Virus record (IMG/VR): IMGVR_UViG_3300047409_000613
Location: 1-52,110 of that record
Direction: 5' to 3' (one strand)
Source of the DNA: a virus
Length of the DNA stretch: 52,110 bases
Of the stretch, positions 37,402 to 47,320 are shown in pieces (the stretch's first letter is position 1; each line of letters opens with the position of its first letter). Below the pieces are notes generated by a model. It searched no databases and was not told the origin of the DNA. It saw nothing but the letters and a program-made list of their open reading frames with translations. The translations under genes and the position numbers were made by a program.

Positions 37402-40400
37402 GCGATTCCGGGCTCGGCAAAGCGGTCCTCGAGCTGTCGACCGACAGCGCGACGTTCTTCACGGATCTCGATCGGGTGAAGACGGGCGCGAAGGGGATCG
37501 AGGCCGACTTCAAGAAAGCCGGCGAGAGCGCAAAGGGCTTCGGCGCGACACTCGACGGGCTCAGCCTGAACTCGAAAAAGTGGTCGGCCGACACCAAGGA
37601 CAGCTTCAAGGCCGTCGGCCAGGCGGCCGGCCTCCTCCTCGGCGCGATCGGCGCCGTCGGCGCCGGGATCATCCTGCTCGGGCAGCGCGGGGCCGACGTC
37701 GACGACGTCTCGAGCGCCTTCAACCGGCTGAGCGCCGACGCCCCGGCGGCGCTGGCCGGCCTGCGCGCGGGCATCGGCGGGCTCCTCACCGACTACGACC
37801 TGATGAAGCCCGCGAACGCGGCGATGTCCGCCGGCTTCCAGATGAACGCCGCGGACGCGCAGACGATGGCGCGCGCGGCGTGGATCCTCGCGGACGCGCA
37901 GGGGAAGGATCTCAAGGAGAGCTACGAGACGATCGCGAACGCCATGGCCACGGGCAAGGTCCAGGCGCTCGGCGCGCTCGGCCTGAACGTGGAGCTGAAG
38001 GGCGCGTCGCTGGCGCTCAAGACCGCGCTCGGCGCCGAAGGGGAAGCGATCACCTCGAACGCGCAGAAGCAGGCCAACCGCCAAGCGGCGATGGAGGCGA
38101 TGAACCGCGTCGTGCTGGCCGCGGGCGCGCAGGAACTCGACTTCGGCGAGAAGCTGACCCGCGTCAAGGTCCAGATCGGCAACATGACCGACTCGCTCGG
38201 CGTGGCGATCGCGAGCTCGCCGGTGCTGGGCGTGGCCATGAACAGCGCGGGAGACGCGCTGCAGTCCGCCTTCGGCGCGAACCAGACCCAAACCATTCAG
38301 GCGTTGGTGAAAGCGATCGGCCAGATCGCCATCATGGCGGTGCAGACGGCGACGTTCGTCGTCGCCGCGGCGAGCGAGATGGCGTCGGCGTACTACAAGA
38401 CCCGCGCGGCCGTCGACACCCTCTTTCAGGCGTTCAACGATCGCGAGATCGCGCGCGTGCAAGCGCTCGTCACGACCTACGAGGCGATCGCGGCCACGTC
38501 CACGACCGCGACGTCGACCTCGAAGCTGCGCCTCCAGGAGCTCCAGATCGAGCTCGCGCGGCTGAAGGGCGTGTCGAAGGGGTTCGACAGCGACGCGAAC
38601 GACTCGCTCGCCACCCAGGCCAAGCTGGCGGCCGCCAACGAGAAGGCGCAGAAGTTCCTCGACGACATGATCCGGTCGATGCAGCTCGCGCAGGCGCAGG
38701 GCGTGTCGGCCACCGCCATCGCGAAAGGCCTGGCGCAGGCCCACGTCGAGCTCGCCGGCGGCGTCCACGTGGCGACCGCCGAAGAAAAAGAGCAGGCGAA
38801 GGCGATCGCGGAGATCCTCGCGGCCGCGATCCCGCTGACGGCCGCGCAGATGGCCACCGCCGTCGCGAACGAGAAGCTCGGGATCTCGGCCGAGACGACG
38901 GCGAAGGCGCTCGGCATCAGCGCGGCCGCGGTCACGACGTACCTGAACTCGGTGGCCGGCATCAAGGAGATCGCCGCGATCTGGGACAAGGCGCACGTCG
39001 ACATGCTCGACGACAGCAAGAAATTCATCAACAAGGCGCTGGCCGACAGCACCGCCGCGCGGCAGAAGGAGGCGGACGCGTCCGGGAAGGCGCTGGCCGA
39101 GCAGCTCGCCACGCGCGCCGAGTACGAGGAGAAGAACTACCAGCTGACACTCACCGGGACCGATCTGATTGTGCGGCAGGCCGAGGTGGAGCGGCAGGCC
39201 CGGCTCGACGCCATCCCGACCAATCTGACCGGGCCGCTCTACGATCAGGCCGCGGCGCAAATCAACAAGTACTACGACAGCGTGGTCGCCGGCGCTGAGC
39301 GCGCGCGGCACGCGATGGACGTCTCGCAGGTCCTCGGCGCCGTCGTGCAGGCCTTCGCGACCCTCGGCCAGTCGGCGCACGGGGCGCTCGGGCAGATCCT
39401 CACCGACGTCGCCGGCATTGGGTCGACGCTCCAGTCGGCGATGAAGATCACGACGAAGGCCGGCGGCGCCGGCACGGGCGGGATCCTCACGCCGTTCTTC
39501 GATAAAGATGCGTCGTCCGCCGACAAATGGGGGGCGGCGATCCAGGCCGGCGTGACGGTGGCGCAAGGCGCGATGGAAGTCTGGAGCGCCACCGCGAACG
39601 ACGGGACGAAGTCCGCGGCCGCGCTCCATGGCGCGATGGCCGGCGCGAAAGCGGGCGCGGCATTCGGGCCCTATGGCATGGCGGTGGGTGCGGTCGCGGG
39701 CGCCGTCCTGGGCATGGTCCACGCGATGACGATCGGCCGGCGCACGGTCGAGGACTTCGCGAAATCGTTCGACACGAAGGCGCTCGGCGACGGCTTCGAC
39801 GAATTGCACGCGAAGATGGCGGCGACGCTCGGCGACGCGGTGAGTGAGAAGTTCTGGATCCAACTCACCCAGGGGGTGAAGAAGGGCGACAAGGCCGGGG
39901 CCGAAGCGGTCATCGCCGCGATCCAGAACGCGCTGGCCGCGGCGCCGTCGACGTTGGCGGCCGCCGCCGGGTACCAGACGACCGTGCAGCTGCAGGCCGT
40001 CGCCGACAAGGCGAAGCAGGTGTACGACTTCATGCTGGCATCCGGGCAGTACTCCGCCTCCGAGCTCGCGAAGGCCTTCCAGGCGTCGGCGGACGCGACA
40101 AAGGCGGTCCTCGGCGACACCGCGACGGCGCAGCAGGATGCGCTCGACGCGATCGATGCGAAGTACAAAGACTCGCTCGACCAGCTCGATAGCGAATTCA
40201 AGACCCTCTCGGACTCGGTCGGTGCCGAGGCCGAAGAGGCCGAGATGGGCGTGATCGAAACGCGCGACCGCGCGCGCATGGCCCAGATCGAAAAAGAGAA
40301 GACGGCGCTCGAGGACAAGAAGGCCGCGGAGATCGCCAACGCCACCGACACCGCCGCGGCCGTCCTGGCGGCGGCCGCCGACGCGGCGAAGGCCGCCGCC

Positions 40401-40730
40401 GAGGCCGCGGACGCCGCGTTCCGCGCCAAGTTCGAGCCGGGCTACAAGATCCCGATCACCTTCACGTATCCCGACGGGTCGCCGGGTGGGTTCACGCTGC
40501 CCCCGAGTAAGCCGATGGCGAGCGGCGGCTTTGGCCGCGTCACGACGCCGACGCTCTTCTATTCCGCCGGCGATGAAGACTACGCGTTCAGCGGCGAGGG
40601 GAGCCGCTTCGGGCAGATGGCATCGCGACAGCCGACGGTGATCGAGAACCGGATCATCCTGGACGGCCGCGAGCTCGCCAGGAACCAGGTGAAGCACATC
40701 CCGAGCGTCCTCGCCGGAGCGGGGCTCTAA
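37398..40730 (+). CDS. Tape measure protein
   Basis: 1110 aa from ATG 37398. N-terminal coiled segments (LSTDSATFFTDLDRVKTGAKG), a hydrophobic stretch at about 70-95 (AAGLLLGAIGAVGAGIILLG), a long Ala-rich helical body with repeated heptads, a second hydrophobic zone near 745-780, and a small C-terminal beta part. It fixes tail length and is thought to enter the membrane during DNA injection. At roughly 1.5 angstrom per residue the tail would be about 165 nm. Confidence 0.92.
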   Translation: MSDSGLGKAVLELSTDSATFFTDLDRVKTGAKGIEADFKKAGESAKGFGATLDGLSLNSKKWSADTKDSFKAVGQAAGLLLGAIGAVGAGIILLGQRGADVDDVSSAFNRLSADAPAALAGLRAGIGGLLTDYDLMKPANAAMSAGFQMNAADAQTMARAAWILADAQGKDLKESYETIANAMATGKVQALGALGLNVELKGASLALKTALGAEGEAITSNAQKQANRQAAMEAMNRVVLAAGAQELDFGEKLTRVKVQIGNMTDSLGVAIASSPVLGVAMNSAGDALQSAFGANQTQTIQALVKAIGQIAIMAVQTATFVVAAASEMASAYYKTRAAVDTLFQAFNDREIARVQALVTTYEAIAATSTTATSTSKLRLQELQIELARLKGVSKGFDSDANDSLATQAKLAAANEKAQKFLDDMIRSMQLAQAQGVSATAIAKGLAQAHVELAGGVHVATAEEKEQAKAIAEILAAAIPLTAAQMATAVANEKLGISAETTAKALGISAAAVTTYLNSVAGIKEIAAIWDKAHVDMLDDSKKFINKALADSTAARQKEADASGKALAEQLATRAEYEEKNYQLTLTGTDLIVRQAEVERQARLDAIPTNLTGPLYDQAAAQINKYYDSVVAGAERARHAMDVSQVLGAVVQAFATLGQSAHGALGQILTDVAGIGSTLQSAMKITTKAGGAGTGGILTPFFDKDASSADKWGAAIQAGVTVAQGAMEVWSATANDGTKSAAALHGAMAGAKAGAAFGPYGMAVGAVAGAVLGMVHAMTIGRRTVEDFAKSFDTKALGDGFDELHAKMAATLGDAVSEKFWIQLTQGVKKGDKAGAEAVIAAIQNALAAAPSTLAAAAGYQTTVQLQAVADKAKQVYDFMLASGQYSASELAKAFQASADATKAVLGDTATAQQDALDAIDAKYKDSLDQLDSEFKTLSDSVGAEAEEAEMGVIETRDRARMAQIEKEKTALEDKKAAEIANATDTAAAVLAAAADAAKAAAEAADAAFRAKFEPGYKIPITFTYPDGSPGGFTLPPSKPMASGGFGRVTTPTLFYSAGDEDYAFSGEGSRFGQMASRQPTVIENRIILDGRELARNQVKHIPSVLAGAGL

Positions 40731-42347
40731 ATGGGCTGGAAGCTGACGGTCGCCGGCGTGGACCATACCGACGACGTCGACGCGGCCCAGATTACCCGGG
40801 CGCTCAACGCACGCGCGCAGCTGCACTTCGCGACCGGGCCCGGGTACGTGCCGGCCCGCTTCGCGGAGGTCGTCGCCTACGACCAGGACGGCGTCACGCC
40901 GCTGTTCGGCGGACTCATCACCCGGCGCGGCGGGGCGCCGTTCGGCGACGCGTCGGCGGCGGCGTGCGTCACCGCGGTCGAGTGCGGGGACTTCTTCACC
41001 TACTTCGATTGGGCGTACCTCACGCTCACCTACCCCACGACCCACGTGACGCTCAAGGCCGCGCTGGAGGATCTCGTGGCCCTGTTGCCGGCGGCCTACG
41101 GCATCACGCTCGACCCCGCCCAGGTGGCCGGACCGGCCCTGGCCACGTTCACGTGGGTCCGCAAACGCGCCTCGGATGCGGTGCGCGAACTGAGCGATCG
41201 CACCGGCTACGTCGCGGTCCTCTCGCCGGGCAAGGTGTTGCGGATGTTCGTGCCGGGGTCGGTCGCCGCACCGTTTGCGATCACGGACGGCGATCCGCAC
41301 TGCACCTCGCTGGCGTGGGCGGACAGTGATCAGATTCCGGCGAACTCGGTCACGTGTATCTGCGGCCCGAGCGGCGCCGTCGAGCGGTCGCAGCGGTGGA
41401 TCCAGGCCGGTGGCGCGACGTCGTGGACGACGGACATTCCCGCGGCCGCGGGGACGTTCACCGGGCTGGCCGTCGTCGGGGGGCTGTTCTGCACCGTGGG
41501 CCCCGGCGCCATGTTCACGTGGGACGCCGCGACGTCGACGTTGCACCTCGGCACGTTCGCGCTGCCGGCCAACGGGACGATCATCGACCTCGTCTACACC
41601 GCGCAGTTCCCCTTCATTGTGACGGCGACGAGCGGCACGACGCCGGTCATCGAGGTCCAAGAGGAGTATCCCGACGTCGTCGACGTCGCGCAGGCGCAGG
41701 AGATTGCCGACGGGCGGCTCGCGCAGTTGAATCAGCAGCCGCGCCAGGTCGACGTCGTGTCGATCGAGCCGGGCTGGGCGCCCGGGCAGGCGCTGACGAT
41801 CGCGCGCACCGATCGCCTGACCGCGGACTGCCTCATCACGAACGACACGATCACGCTCAACACCGCGCTCGAGTGGGTCTACGCGTTCACGGCGATCGAG
41901 AACGACACCTACCAAGGCTCGTACCTGGATCAGTGGCGCGCGATGACGGGCGGCGGCTCGAGCGGCGTGTCGTCGGTGAGCGGCGTCGGGGGCGGCGGGA
42001 CGACGGTCGTCCTCGCGGCGCCGGTCTATTTGGGCGGCAGCTACAGCACGCTCGTCACGAACCCGGTCGCGAAAAAGCTGATCCAGAACGCCGTGCCCTA
42101 CGTCGCGCCGGCGAGTTTCACCGGACGCCTGCGGGTGAATCTCCGCGCGCGCGACGCCGGCGTCGGCATGAAGGCGATCATCAGCGACGGGACGACGGAC
42201 GTGGCCACGAGTGTCGTCACGAATCAGGCGTTCGTCGACGAAGGCGTCATCGTGGCCATCGTCGCCGGGCACACCTATTGGGTCTACATCCAGAACACGG
42301 TCGCGGGCGACGGCGCCGTGGGCTACGCCACGTTGGAAGCCGCCTGA
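40731..42347 (+). CDS. Tail-tip hub protein
   Basis: 538 aa, ATG directly after the tape measure stop. N-terminal beta part (MGWKLTVAGVDHTDDVDAAQI) and a mid region with KRASDAVRELSDRTGYVAVLSPG and FVPGSVAAPF, of the kind seen in distal-tail/hub proteins (gp27-like). A Gly-rich linker (about 405-425) precedes a C-terminal beta-sandwich (VYLGGSYSTLVTNP) that may bind host sugars. Confidence 0.72.
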   Translation: MGWKLTVAGVDHTDDVDAAQITRALNARAQLHFATGPGYVPARFAEVVAYDQDGVTPLFGGLITRRGGAPFGDASAAACVTAVECGDFFTYFDWAYLTLTYPTTHVTLKAALEDLVALLPAAYGITLDPAQVAGPALATFTWVRKRASDAVRELSDRTGYVAVLSPGKVLRMFVPGSVAAPFAITDGDPHCTSLAWADSDQIPANSVTCICGPSGAVERSQRWIQAGGATSWTTDIPAAAGTFTGLAVVGGLFCTVGPGAMFTWDAATSTLHLGTFALPANGTIIDLVYTAQFPFIVTATSGTTPVIEVQEEYPDVVDVAQAQEIADGRLAQLNQQPRQVDVVSIEPGWAPGQALTIARTDRLTADCLITNDTITLNTALEWVYAFTAIENDTYQGSYLDQWRAMTGGGSSGVSSVSGVGGGGTTVVLAAPVYLGGSYSTLVTNPVAKKLIQNAVPYVAPASFTGRLRVNLRARDAGVGMKAIISDGTTDVATSVVTNQAFVDEGVIVAIVAGHTYWVYIQNTVAGDGAVGYATLEAA

Positions 42348-42358
42348 AAGAACACCCT

Positions 42359-45286
42359 ATGAAACAGATCCTCGCGACCGTCGCCCTCGTCCTTGCCCTC
42401 GCGTCCGCCGCCGCCGCGCAGGGCAGCGTCGACGCCGAGGCCCTCTACCTCGGCCCCTACGGCGGCACGATCTGCCCGGTCTCCACCGGCAGCGGCGCGC
42501 CGACCGGCGCCTCGACGTGCAGTCACTACATCGACACCTCCACCGGGGATCTGTACGGCAAGCAGGCGGGCACGTGGAAGAAGATCAACACCTACGGCAC
42601 CGTGACGAGCGTCGCGATCACGGGCCCCACGGGGATCACCTGGACGAGCTCGCCGGTCACGACCAGCGGCACGCTGACCGGCGCGATCGCGTCGGGGTAC
42701 TTCCTCCCGAACGCCGGCACGAGCGGGCAGATCCTGCGGTCGGCCGGCGCGAGCGCGCCCGGCTGGAGCACGGCGACGTTCGCGAGTACGTACACGCAGG
42801 GGGACCTGCTCTACGCGAACACGGCGGACGGCATCGTCGGGTTGCCGGCCAGCAGCACACCGGGGACGTTCCTCCGATCCGCGCCGCCGCTACCGCAGTG
42901 GTCCACGCTGGTGCTCCCCAACGCGGCGACCGCGAATCAAGTCGTGCGCGCCACGAGCGCGAACACCTGGGGTGGGGACACGGGCCTGACCTACAACGGC
43001 ACGACGCTCCAGGTGACGGGCAACATCGGCGTGGGGACGGGGAGCGCGAACTACACGCTGGTGCTGTCGAAGGCGTCCGTGCCCGGTATCCAATGGCTCG
43101 ACTCAGCGACGGGGACTGGGACGTCGAGCGGGTTCACGATCGCGTTGTCGACGGGTGACGTCTTCCTCAACCAGCGGGAAAACAAGTCGCTGTTTTTCTA
43201 CGACAACGGCGCGGAGGCGTTCGCGATCACGCCCTCGCGCGACCTCGGGCCGAGTACCTACGCCAGTCAGACGACCGACTGGCGCATGACGCGGAACGGG
43301 TCGCTCGACGTGCGCTACCTCTACACCGACGAACTGCGGGCCAAGTTGTTCACGGCCGACCTGGAGAGCGTGCTGGCCGGCAGTCAGCGGGTGACGAAGT
43401 CGTTTTCCACGGTCAGCCAGACGTTCACTTGCCCGGTGCCGACCGCGACCTCGACGCTCTGGGTGCTGGATGCGCCGACGTTTGGCGACGCCGCGATCTT
43501 CGTCTCGGGTGATGCCGTCGTCCTGCATGCGATGACCCGGACGACCTTCGGGCCGTTCACGATCGCCGATTGCGTGGGGGTCGTGACGAGCTACACCGAT
43601 GGCACGGGCGTGAACGCGGGCCAACAATCGTGGACGTTCACGCGCAACGGTGGCGGACCCAGCAACCAAGGCTCCATGACCGGCGGGACGACCATTGCCG
43701 TGAATCAATTGGTCCAGGACATGGGCGTGAGCGGCAACGGGTACGTGGAGACGACCGCGATCGATGGGGCGGCGGGAATCAACGCGCCCTACACGCAGGT
43801 CGTCACGTGGACGACGGCGCCGACTGCGGCCAACACAACCACGCGGTGCCGGCTGGGGAATCTGAACGGAATCACCAGCGTTGCGGAGTACGGGCTGCTC
43901 TGCGGCAGCTTCGGCGGGAACGCGTTCGTCCGGTTCTCGGACCAGAACGCGGAAATTCGCGGCATCCCGTTGAAGCTGTACAACGGGGGGACGAACGTGA
44001 TCTCGATTGCGCCGAACGGCACTTCACCGTATATCAGCTTGGGCAGTCCTCCCCCGGCCGCGTTCTCGGAGTTCGGCACGGTCGCGGGCATCTTCCTCCA
44101 GTACTCCTCGGCCACCAGTAAGGCGCGCATGTACCTCTGGGCGGACGCGAACAACTACTTGAAGTACGACGGGTCGGTGCTGTCATGGAAAGCCGCGAAC
44201 ACGACGCTCGATGCGAGCGGCAATCTCACGGCGGCGAGCGCCACACTCAGCGGCGCCATCACGGCGACGAGCGGATCGATCGCGGGGGCCTTCACGATCG
44301 GCACGAGTGGATCGCTCGCGTCGGGCGCGACCGCGTACGGGACGGGCACCGGGATCTGGGCGGCGTACAACGGCGGCACGCCGCAATTCCGCGCCGGGAA
44401 TCCCAGCGGGAATCGTCTGGACTGGAGCGGGTCGGTCTTGGTCGTGAAGTCGAACACCGTCAACATCGACGGCACCAACGGGATCCAGGTGGCCCCGTAT
44501 CAGGGGTTCCTCGGGGATCCGGCCGGCATCGCGCCCGTCGCGAACGGCTTCAACTTCGGGCCCTATGGGTACACGGCCACGGGGTTTGTCGGCATGCGCG
44601 GGGCTGAGTATCCGACCGGCAATCTCCACGAAGTCACCCTGACCGCTGAATCCGCCGGGTCCTCCATCGCGACCGCGGCGAACGCGTCGGTGGCCGCGAT
44701 TTCGCAAGATGCCTCGAACAACCGCCAGGTGGCGTCCATCTATCTGCAGACCACGGGGGCGACGCCGGCGTCGGCCATGATTACGCTGCGCGCCCGGAAC
44801 TACGGCTTCAGTGACGTGATCGGTGGCCTCGGTGGCGCCTCCTTTACCTTCCAAGGCCACGTCGGCATCGGGGCGATCACCACCCATCTGCTGGAAATCA
44901 CCGGGGCGGACGACGCCGTGAAGCCCACGACGGCGACCTGGACCATCGCCTCGGACGCGCGGGTGAAAACCCAGGTCCGCCCGGCCTCGGACGCGCTCGC
45001 TGTGATCCGCCAGGTGCAGATCCATGCGTTCACCTACACCGGGGAGTACGGGACCGCGGCCGGCGTCCACGGCCTCGGGCCGATCGCGCAGGAGATTGCG
45101 CCGCTGTTCCCCGGGTCGGTCTCGACGGCCCTACTGAGTCGCACCCCGGGCGCGCCCGCGGATCCGATTCTCCTGTTCAATCCGCACGAACTCTGGATGG
45201 AGACCACGCAGGCTGTGATCGAACTCGACCGAGACGTCCAGGCGCTGAAGGCGGCGCTCGCCGCGCTGAAGGCGAAACAGCAGTAA
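42359..45286 (+). CDS. Tail fibre or spike with signal-like N-terminus and S74 chaperone end
   Basis: 975 aa from ATG 42359. Residues 1-21 (MKQILATVALVLALASAAAA) look exactly like a Sec signal with an AxA cleavage site. The body is Gly/Ser/Thr-rich, with repeated beta segments and a collagen-free fibre-like pattern. The C-terminal 110 residues are a Peptidase S74 intramolecular chaperone (TWTIASDARVKTQVRPASD, GPIAQEIAPLFP, then a coiled coil), which helps trimerise and then cuts itself off; the Ser of SDARVK is the likely nucleophile. It should recognise the host cell. Confidence 0.88.
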   Translation: MKQILATVALVLALASAAAAQGSVDAEALYLGPYGGTICPVSTGSGAPTGASTCSHYIDTSTGDLYGKQAGTWKKINTYGTVTSVAITGPTGITWTSSPVTTSGTLTGAIASGYFLPNAGTSGQILRSAGASAPGWSTATFASTYTQGDLLYANTADGIVGLPASSTPGTFLRSAPPLPQWSTLVLPNAATANQVVRATSANTWGGDTGLTYNGTTLQVTGNIGVGTGSANYTLVLSKASVPGIQWLDSATGTGTSSGFTIALSTGDVFLNQRENKSLFFYDNGAEAFAITPSRDLGPSTYASQTTDWRMTRNGSLDVRYLYTDELRAKLFTADLESVLAGSQRVTKSFSTVSQTFTCPVPTATSTLWVLDAPTFGDAAIFVSGDAVVLHAMTRTTFGPFTIADCVGVVTSYTDGTGVNAGQQSWTFTRNGGGPSNQGSMTGGTTIAVNQLVQDMGVSGNGYVETTAIDGAAGINAPYTQVVTWTTAPTAANTTTRCRLGNLNGITSVAEYGLLCGSFGGNAFVRFSDQNAEIRGIPLKLYNGGTNVISIAPNGTSPYISLGSPPPAAFSEFGTVAGIFLQYSSATSKARMYLWADANNYLKYDGSVLSWKAANTTLDASGNLTAASATLSGAITATSGSIAGAFTIGTSGSLASGATAYGTGTGIWAAYNGGTPQFRAGNPSGNRLDWSGSVLVVKSNTVNIDGTNGIQVAPYQGFLGDPAGIAPVANGFNFGPYGYTATGFVGMRGAEYPTGNLHEVTLTAESAGSSIATAANASVAAISQDASNNRQVASIYLQTTGATPASAMITLRARNYGFSDVIGGLGGASFTFQGHVGIGAITTHLLEITGADDAVKPTTATWTIASDARVKTQVRPASDALAVIRQVQIHAFTYTGEYGTAAGVHGLGPIAQEIAPLFPGSVSTALLSRTPGAPADPILLFNPHELWMETTQAVIELDRDVQALKAALAALKAKQQ

Positions 45287-45309
45287 CCGCGCACGGGAGG
45301 AACAACGCC

Positions 45310-45507
45310 ATGGCCTCAGACAAGAACGGCAACAACCTCAACCCCGGCGACACGGTGACCGTCACGGGCACGGTCACCGACGTCGGCACGCTCGGCGGAC
45401 AGAACCCGCGCCGGATCGTGGTCGACGTGCCGGCACTCACGGACGACGCCCCCGCGCCGGCGGTAACGATCAGCCTCGACGGTCGTCAGACGGTCAAGGT
45501 GTCGTGA
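45310..45507 (+). CDS. Small beta protein, 65 aa
   Basis: NNLNPGDTVTVTGTVTDVGTL and PAVTISLDGRQTVKV suggest a small SH3/OB-like barrel. GGAGG lies ten bases upstream. Its stop overlaps the next GTG. Unknown role, possibly a virion or lysis accessory. Confidence 0.6.
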   Translation: MASDKNGNNLNPGDTVTVTGTVTDVGTLGGQNPRRIVVDVPALTDDAPAPAVTISLDGRQTVKVS

Positions 45508-45872
45508 GGACCAGCCTGCGCTGGGCGGTGCTCACCCTGGGCCTGGTCCTGGGCGGCGCGGTCGGGCTCGCCCAGGACGCGCCGAAACCCGCGGCCGACG
45601 CGAAGGCCGACGGCGCGAAACCGCCCGAGCTCTCAGAGCTCCAGCAGACGCAGATCACCGCCGCCGCGCTGACGAAAGAAAACTGGGCGTTGAAACTGCA
45701 GCAGGCGGGTTCGGAATACACGAAGGCCAGCGAGGCGCTCGATCGGCTCGTGGCGTCGCTGCAGAAGCCCGGGTACACGCTGCAGCAGAACCGCGAGACC
45801 GGCAAGCTCGAATACGTGAAGACCCCGGACCCGCCGAAGGGCGATCCGAAGAAAGGCGGAGGCACGCGATGA
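45504..45872 (+). CDS. Exported helical protein, 122 aa
   Basis: GTG start overlaps the previous stop. Residues 1-24 are a Sec signal (RWAVLTLGLVLGGAVGLAQ, cleavage after A-x-A-like GLA), the mature part is a Lys/Ala/Gln-rich helix with a Pro/Gly tail. It precedes the holin genes, so a spanin-like or periplasmic lysis role is possible but no lipobox is seen. Confidence 0.62.
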   Translation: MRTSLRWAVLTLGLVLGGAVGLAQDAPKPAADAKADGAKPPELSELQQTQITAAALTKENWALKLQQAGSEYTKASEALDRLVASLQKPGYTLQQNRETGKLEYVKTPDPPKGDPKKGGGTR

Positions 45873-46144
45873 AGGGACTCAGTAACCTCTACGGCCGGCA
45901 GCCCGTCATGCTGCTCGCCCTCCTGCAGGCCGGGCTCGCGATGCTCATGGGCTTCGGCCTGCATCTCACCGGGGACCAGGTGGCGCTCGTCGTGGCCTTC
46001 TCTGCGGCGCTCCTGGGCGTGCTGACGCAAACGCAGGTGACGCCGATGGCCACGCTGCCGGACCACGTCGCGGCTGCGGTCAATGCTGCCGCGAATGCCA
46101 GCGTGCCGAAAATCACGGTGCCGGGCGAGGCGCCGAAAGGCTGA
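45869..46144 (+). CDS. Holin-like membrane protein
   Basis: 91 aa, ATG overlaps the previous stop. Two membrane helices (about 12-31 VMLLALLQAGLAMLMGFGL and 37-56 VALVVAFSAALLGVLT) with a short turn, and a charged C-terminal tail, fit a class II holin of the kind found in actinophages and others. It lies directly upstream of the endolysin. Confidence 0.68.
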   Translation: MKGLSNLYGRQPVMLLALLQAGLAMLMGFGLHLTGDQVALVVAFSAALLGVLTQTQVTPMATLPDHVAAAVNAAANASVPKITVPGEAPKG

Positions 46145-46148
46145 GCGT

Positions 46149-46775
46149 ATGGGGAATGATCCCGAGTCGTTAGCGACCGCGGCGGCGCGCGGCGGTCCTC
46201 CGCCCATCGACCCCACGAAGAACGTCATCGCGCTCGTCGAGGCCAACGCCAAGGCCGCGGCGGCGCTTCGGCGCGCGGATACGAAGTTCAATGACGCCAA
46301 GGCGCGGCACCTGAAAGAGATCGGCAAGCTGCGGGCGGCGCACGCCGAGACGCTGCGCGTGAGCGACCTCGATCGCCTGGACAAGACGCGGCAGGTCGAC
46401 GTGCTCGCCGGCACCGCGTCGGCCGCGGCGCTCGCGACAGCGGTGCAAACCCTGGCGAACACCTCGGACCGCAACGCGGAGACGCTGCGCAACCTCGTCA
46501 ACGCGACCGCGGCGACGATGGCGAAGCAAACGTCCGACCAGGCGCAGCTCCTCTCGGCGCAGACCGACAACCTCGTCAAGGACATCAATTCGCGGATCGC
46601 GGAACTGCAGAAGTCCAGCTACCAGGGCGCGGGGAAGAGCGAGGGGATCAGCTCGACGACCGCGATCTTGATTGCCGTGGGCGGCCTCGCCGTCGCCGCC
46701 GTCGTGGGGTTTTTCACGATCATTGCCGGCCTGGCCGCGATCGGCGGCGTGCTCTACGCAGTGCTGAAGCCATGA
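46149..46775 (+). CDS. Coiled-coil protein with C-terminal membrane helices
   Basis: 208 aa. A long helical soluble part (30-165: NVIALVEANAKAAAALRRADT and ASAAALATAVQTLANTS) is followed by two hydrophobic helices at about 172-205 (TTAILIAVGGLAVAAVVGFF, GLAAIGGVLYAVL). Could be a second holin or a membrane partner in lysis, like haemolysin XhlA. Its stop overlaps the endolysin ATG. Confidence 0.6.
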   Translation: MGNDPESLATAAARGGPPPIDPTKNVIALVEANAKAAAALRRADTKFNDAKARHLKEIGKLRAAHAETLRVSDLDRLDKTRQVDVLAGTASAAALATAVQTLANTSDRNAETLRNLVNATAATMAKQTSDQAQLLSAQTDNLVKDINSRIAELQKSSYQGAGKSEGISSTTAILIAVGGLAVAAVVGFFTIIAGLAAIGGVLYAVLKP

Positions 46776-47320
46776 CCGAAGACCAACTGGTCGCCGACGT
46801 CTTCGCGCGAGAGGGCGACACGTACGGCGACACGACCACGCACCCGCCGATCGATCAGCCGACGGCTCGAGGCGGGATCACGCTGGCGGTGCTGCGGGCG
46901 TTCATTGCCGCGACGCCTTCGCCGCTCGCGGGGACGGTGACGACGCTGAAGGCGCTCACGCGCGAGCAGGCCGAGGCCATCGTGCGCTGGAACGTGCGCA
47001 CCCTCTCAGCCGAGCACAAGTTCACCTCGATCACGTTCGAACCGCTGCGGCTGCAGGTCATTGATTTCGCCTACAACTCCGGCGCGCCGTTGGCTATTCG
47101 CTGGCTGCAGCGCGTGCTGCGCGTGGATCGCACGGGCGTGATGGACGCGTCGACGTTCGCGGCACTCGAGGGCGCCGATCAGTGGTTGGTCAACCAGGCC
47201 TACGTCGCGGCGCGGCTGGAAATGATCGACCGCTGGACGGACAGCGACGCGCAGGCGAAGGCGTGGGAAGAGGGGCTGGAATCGCGCGGGCTGACCTTCT
47301 CGCTGCTGGAGGTGCCGTGA
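46772..47320 (+). CDS. Endolysin, GH108-type muramidase
   Basis: 182 aa. N-terminal catalytic domain: REGDTYGD with likely acid E14, then PTARGGITLAVLRAF, the GH108 pattern (E...Y, GGIT). The C-terminal peptidoglycan-binding part has DFAYNSGAPLAIRWLQRVL and GVMDASTFAALE. It breaks the glycan chain of the cell wall at the end of infection. Starts at ATG overlapping the upstream gene. Confidence 0.85.
   Translation: MTEDQLVADVFAREGDTYGDTTTHPPIDQPTARGGITLAVLRAFIAATPSPLAGTVTTLKALTREQAEAIVRWNVRTLSAEHKFTSITFEPLRLQVIDFAYNSGAPLAIRWLQRVLRVDRTGVMDASTFAALEGADQWLVNQAYVAARLEMIDRWTDSDAQAKAWEEGLESRGLTFSLLEVP

Noticed and set aside
37116-42272. A minus-strand open frame of about 1,700 codons opposite the tape measure and hub genes
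   Set aside because: It is Arg/Gly/His/Val-rich low complexity with no domain, and the plus strand there encodes clear tail proteins. Long antisense frames are a normal effect of GC-rich codon use.
42359-45286. Diversity-generating retroelement acting on the fibre
   Set aside because: No reverse transcriptase gene and no template/variable repeat pair were seen.
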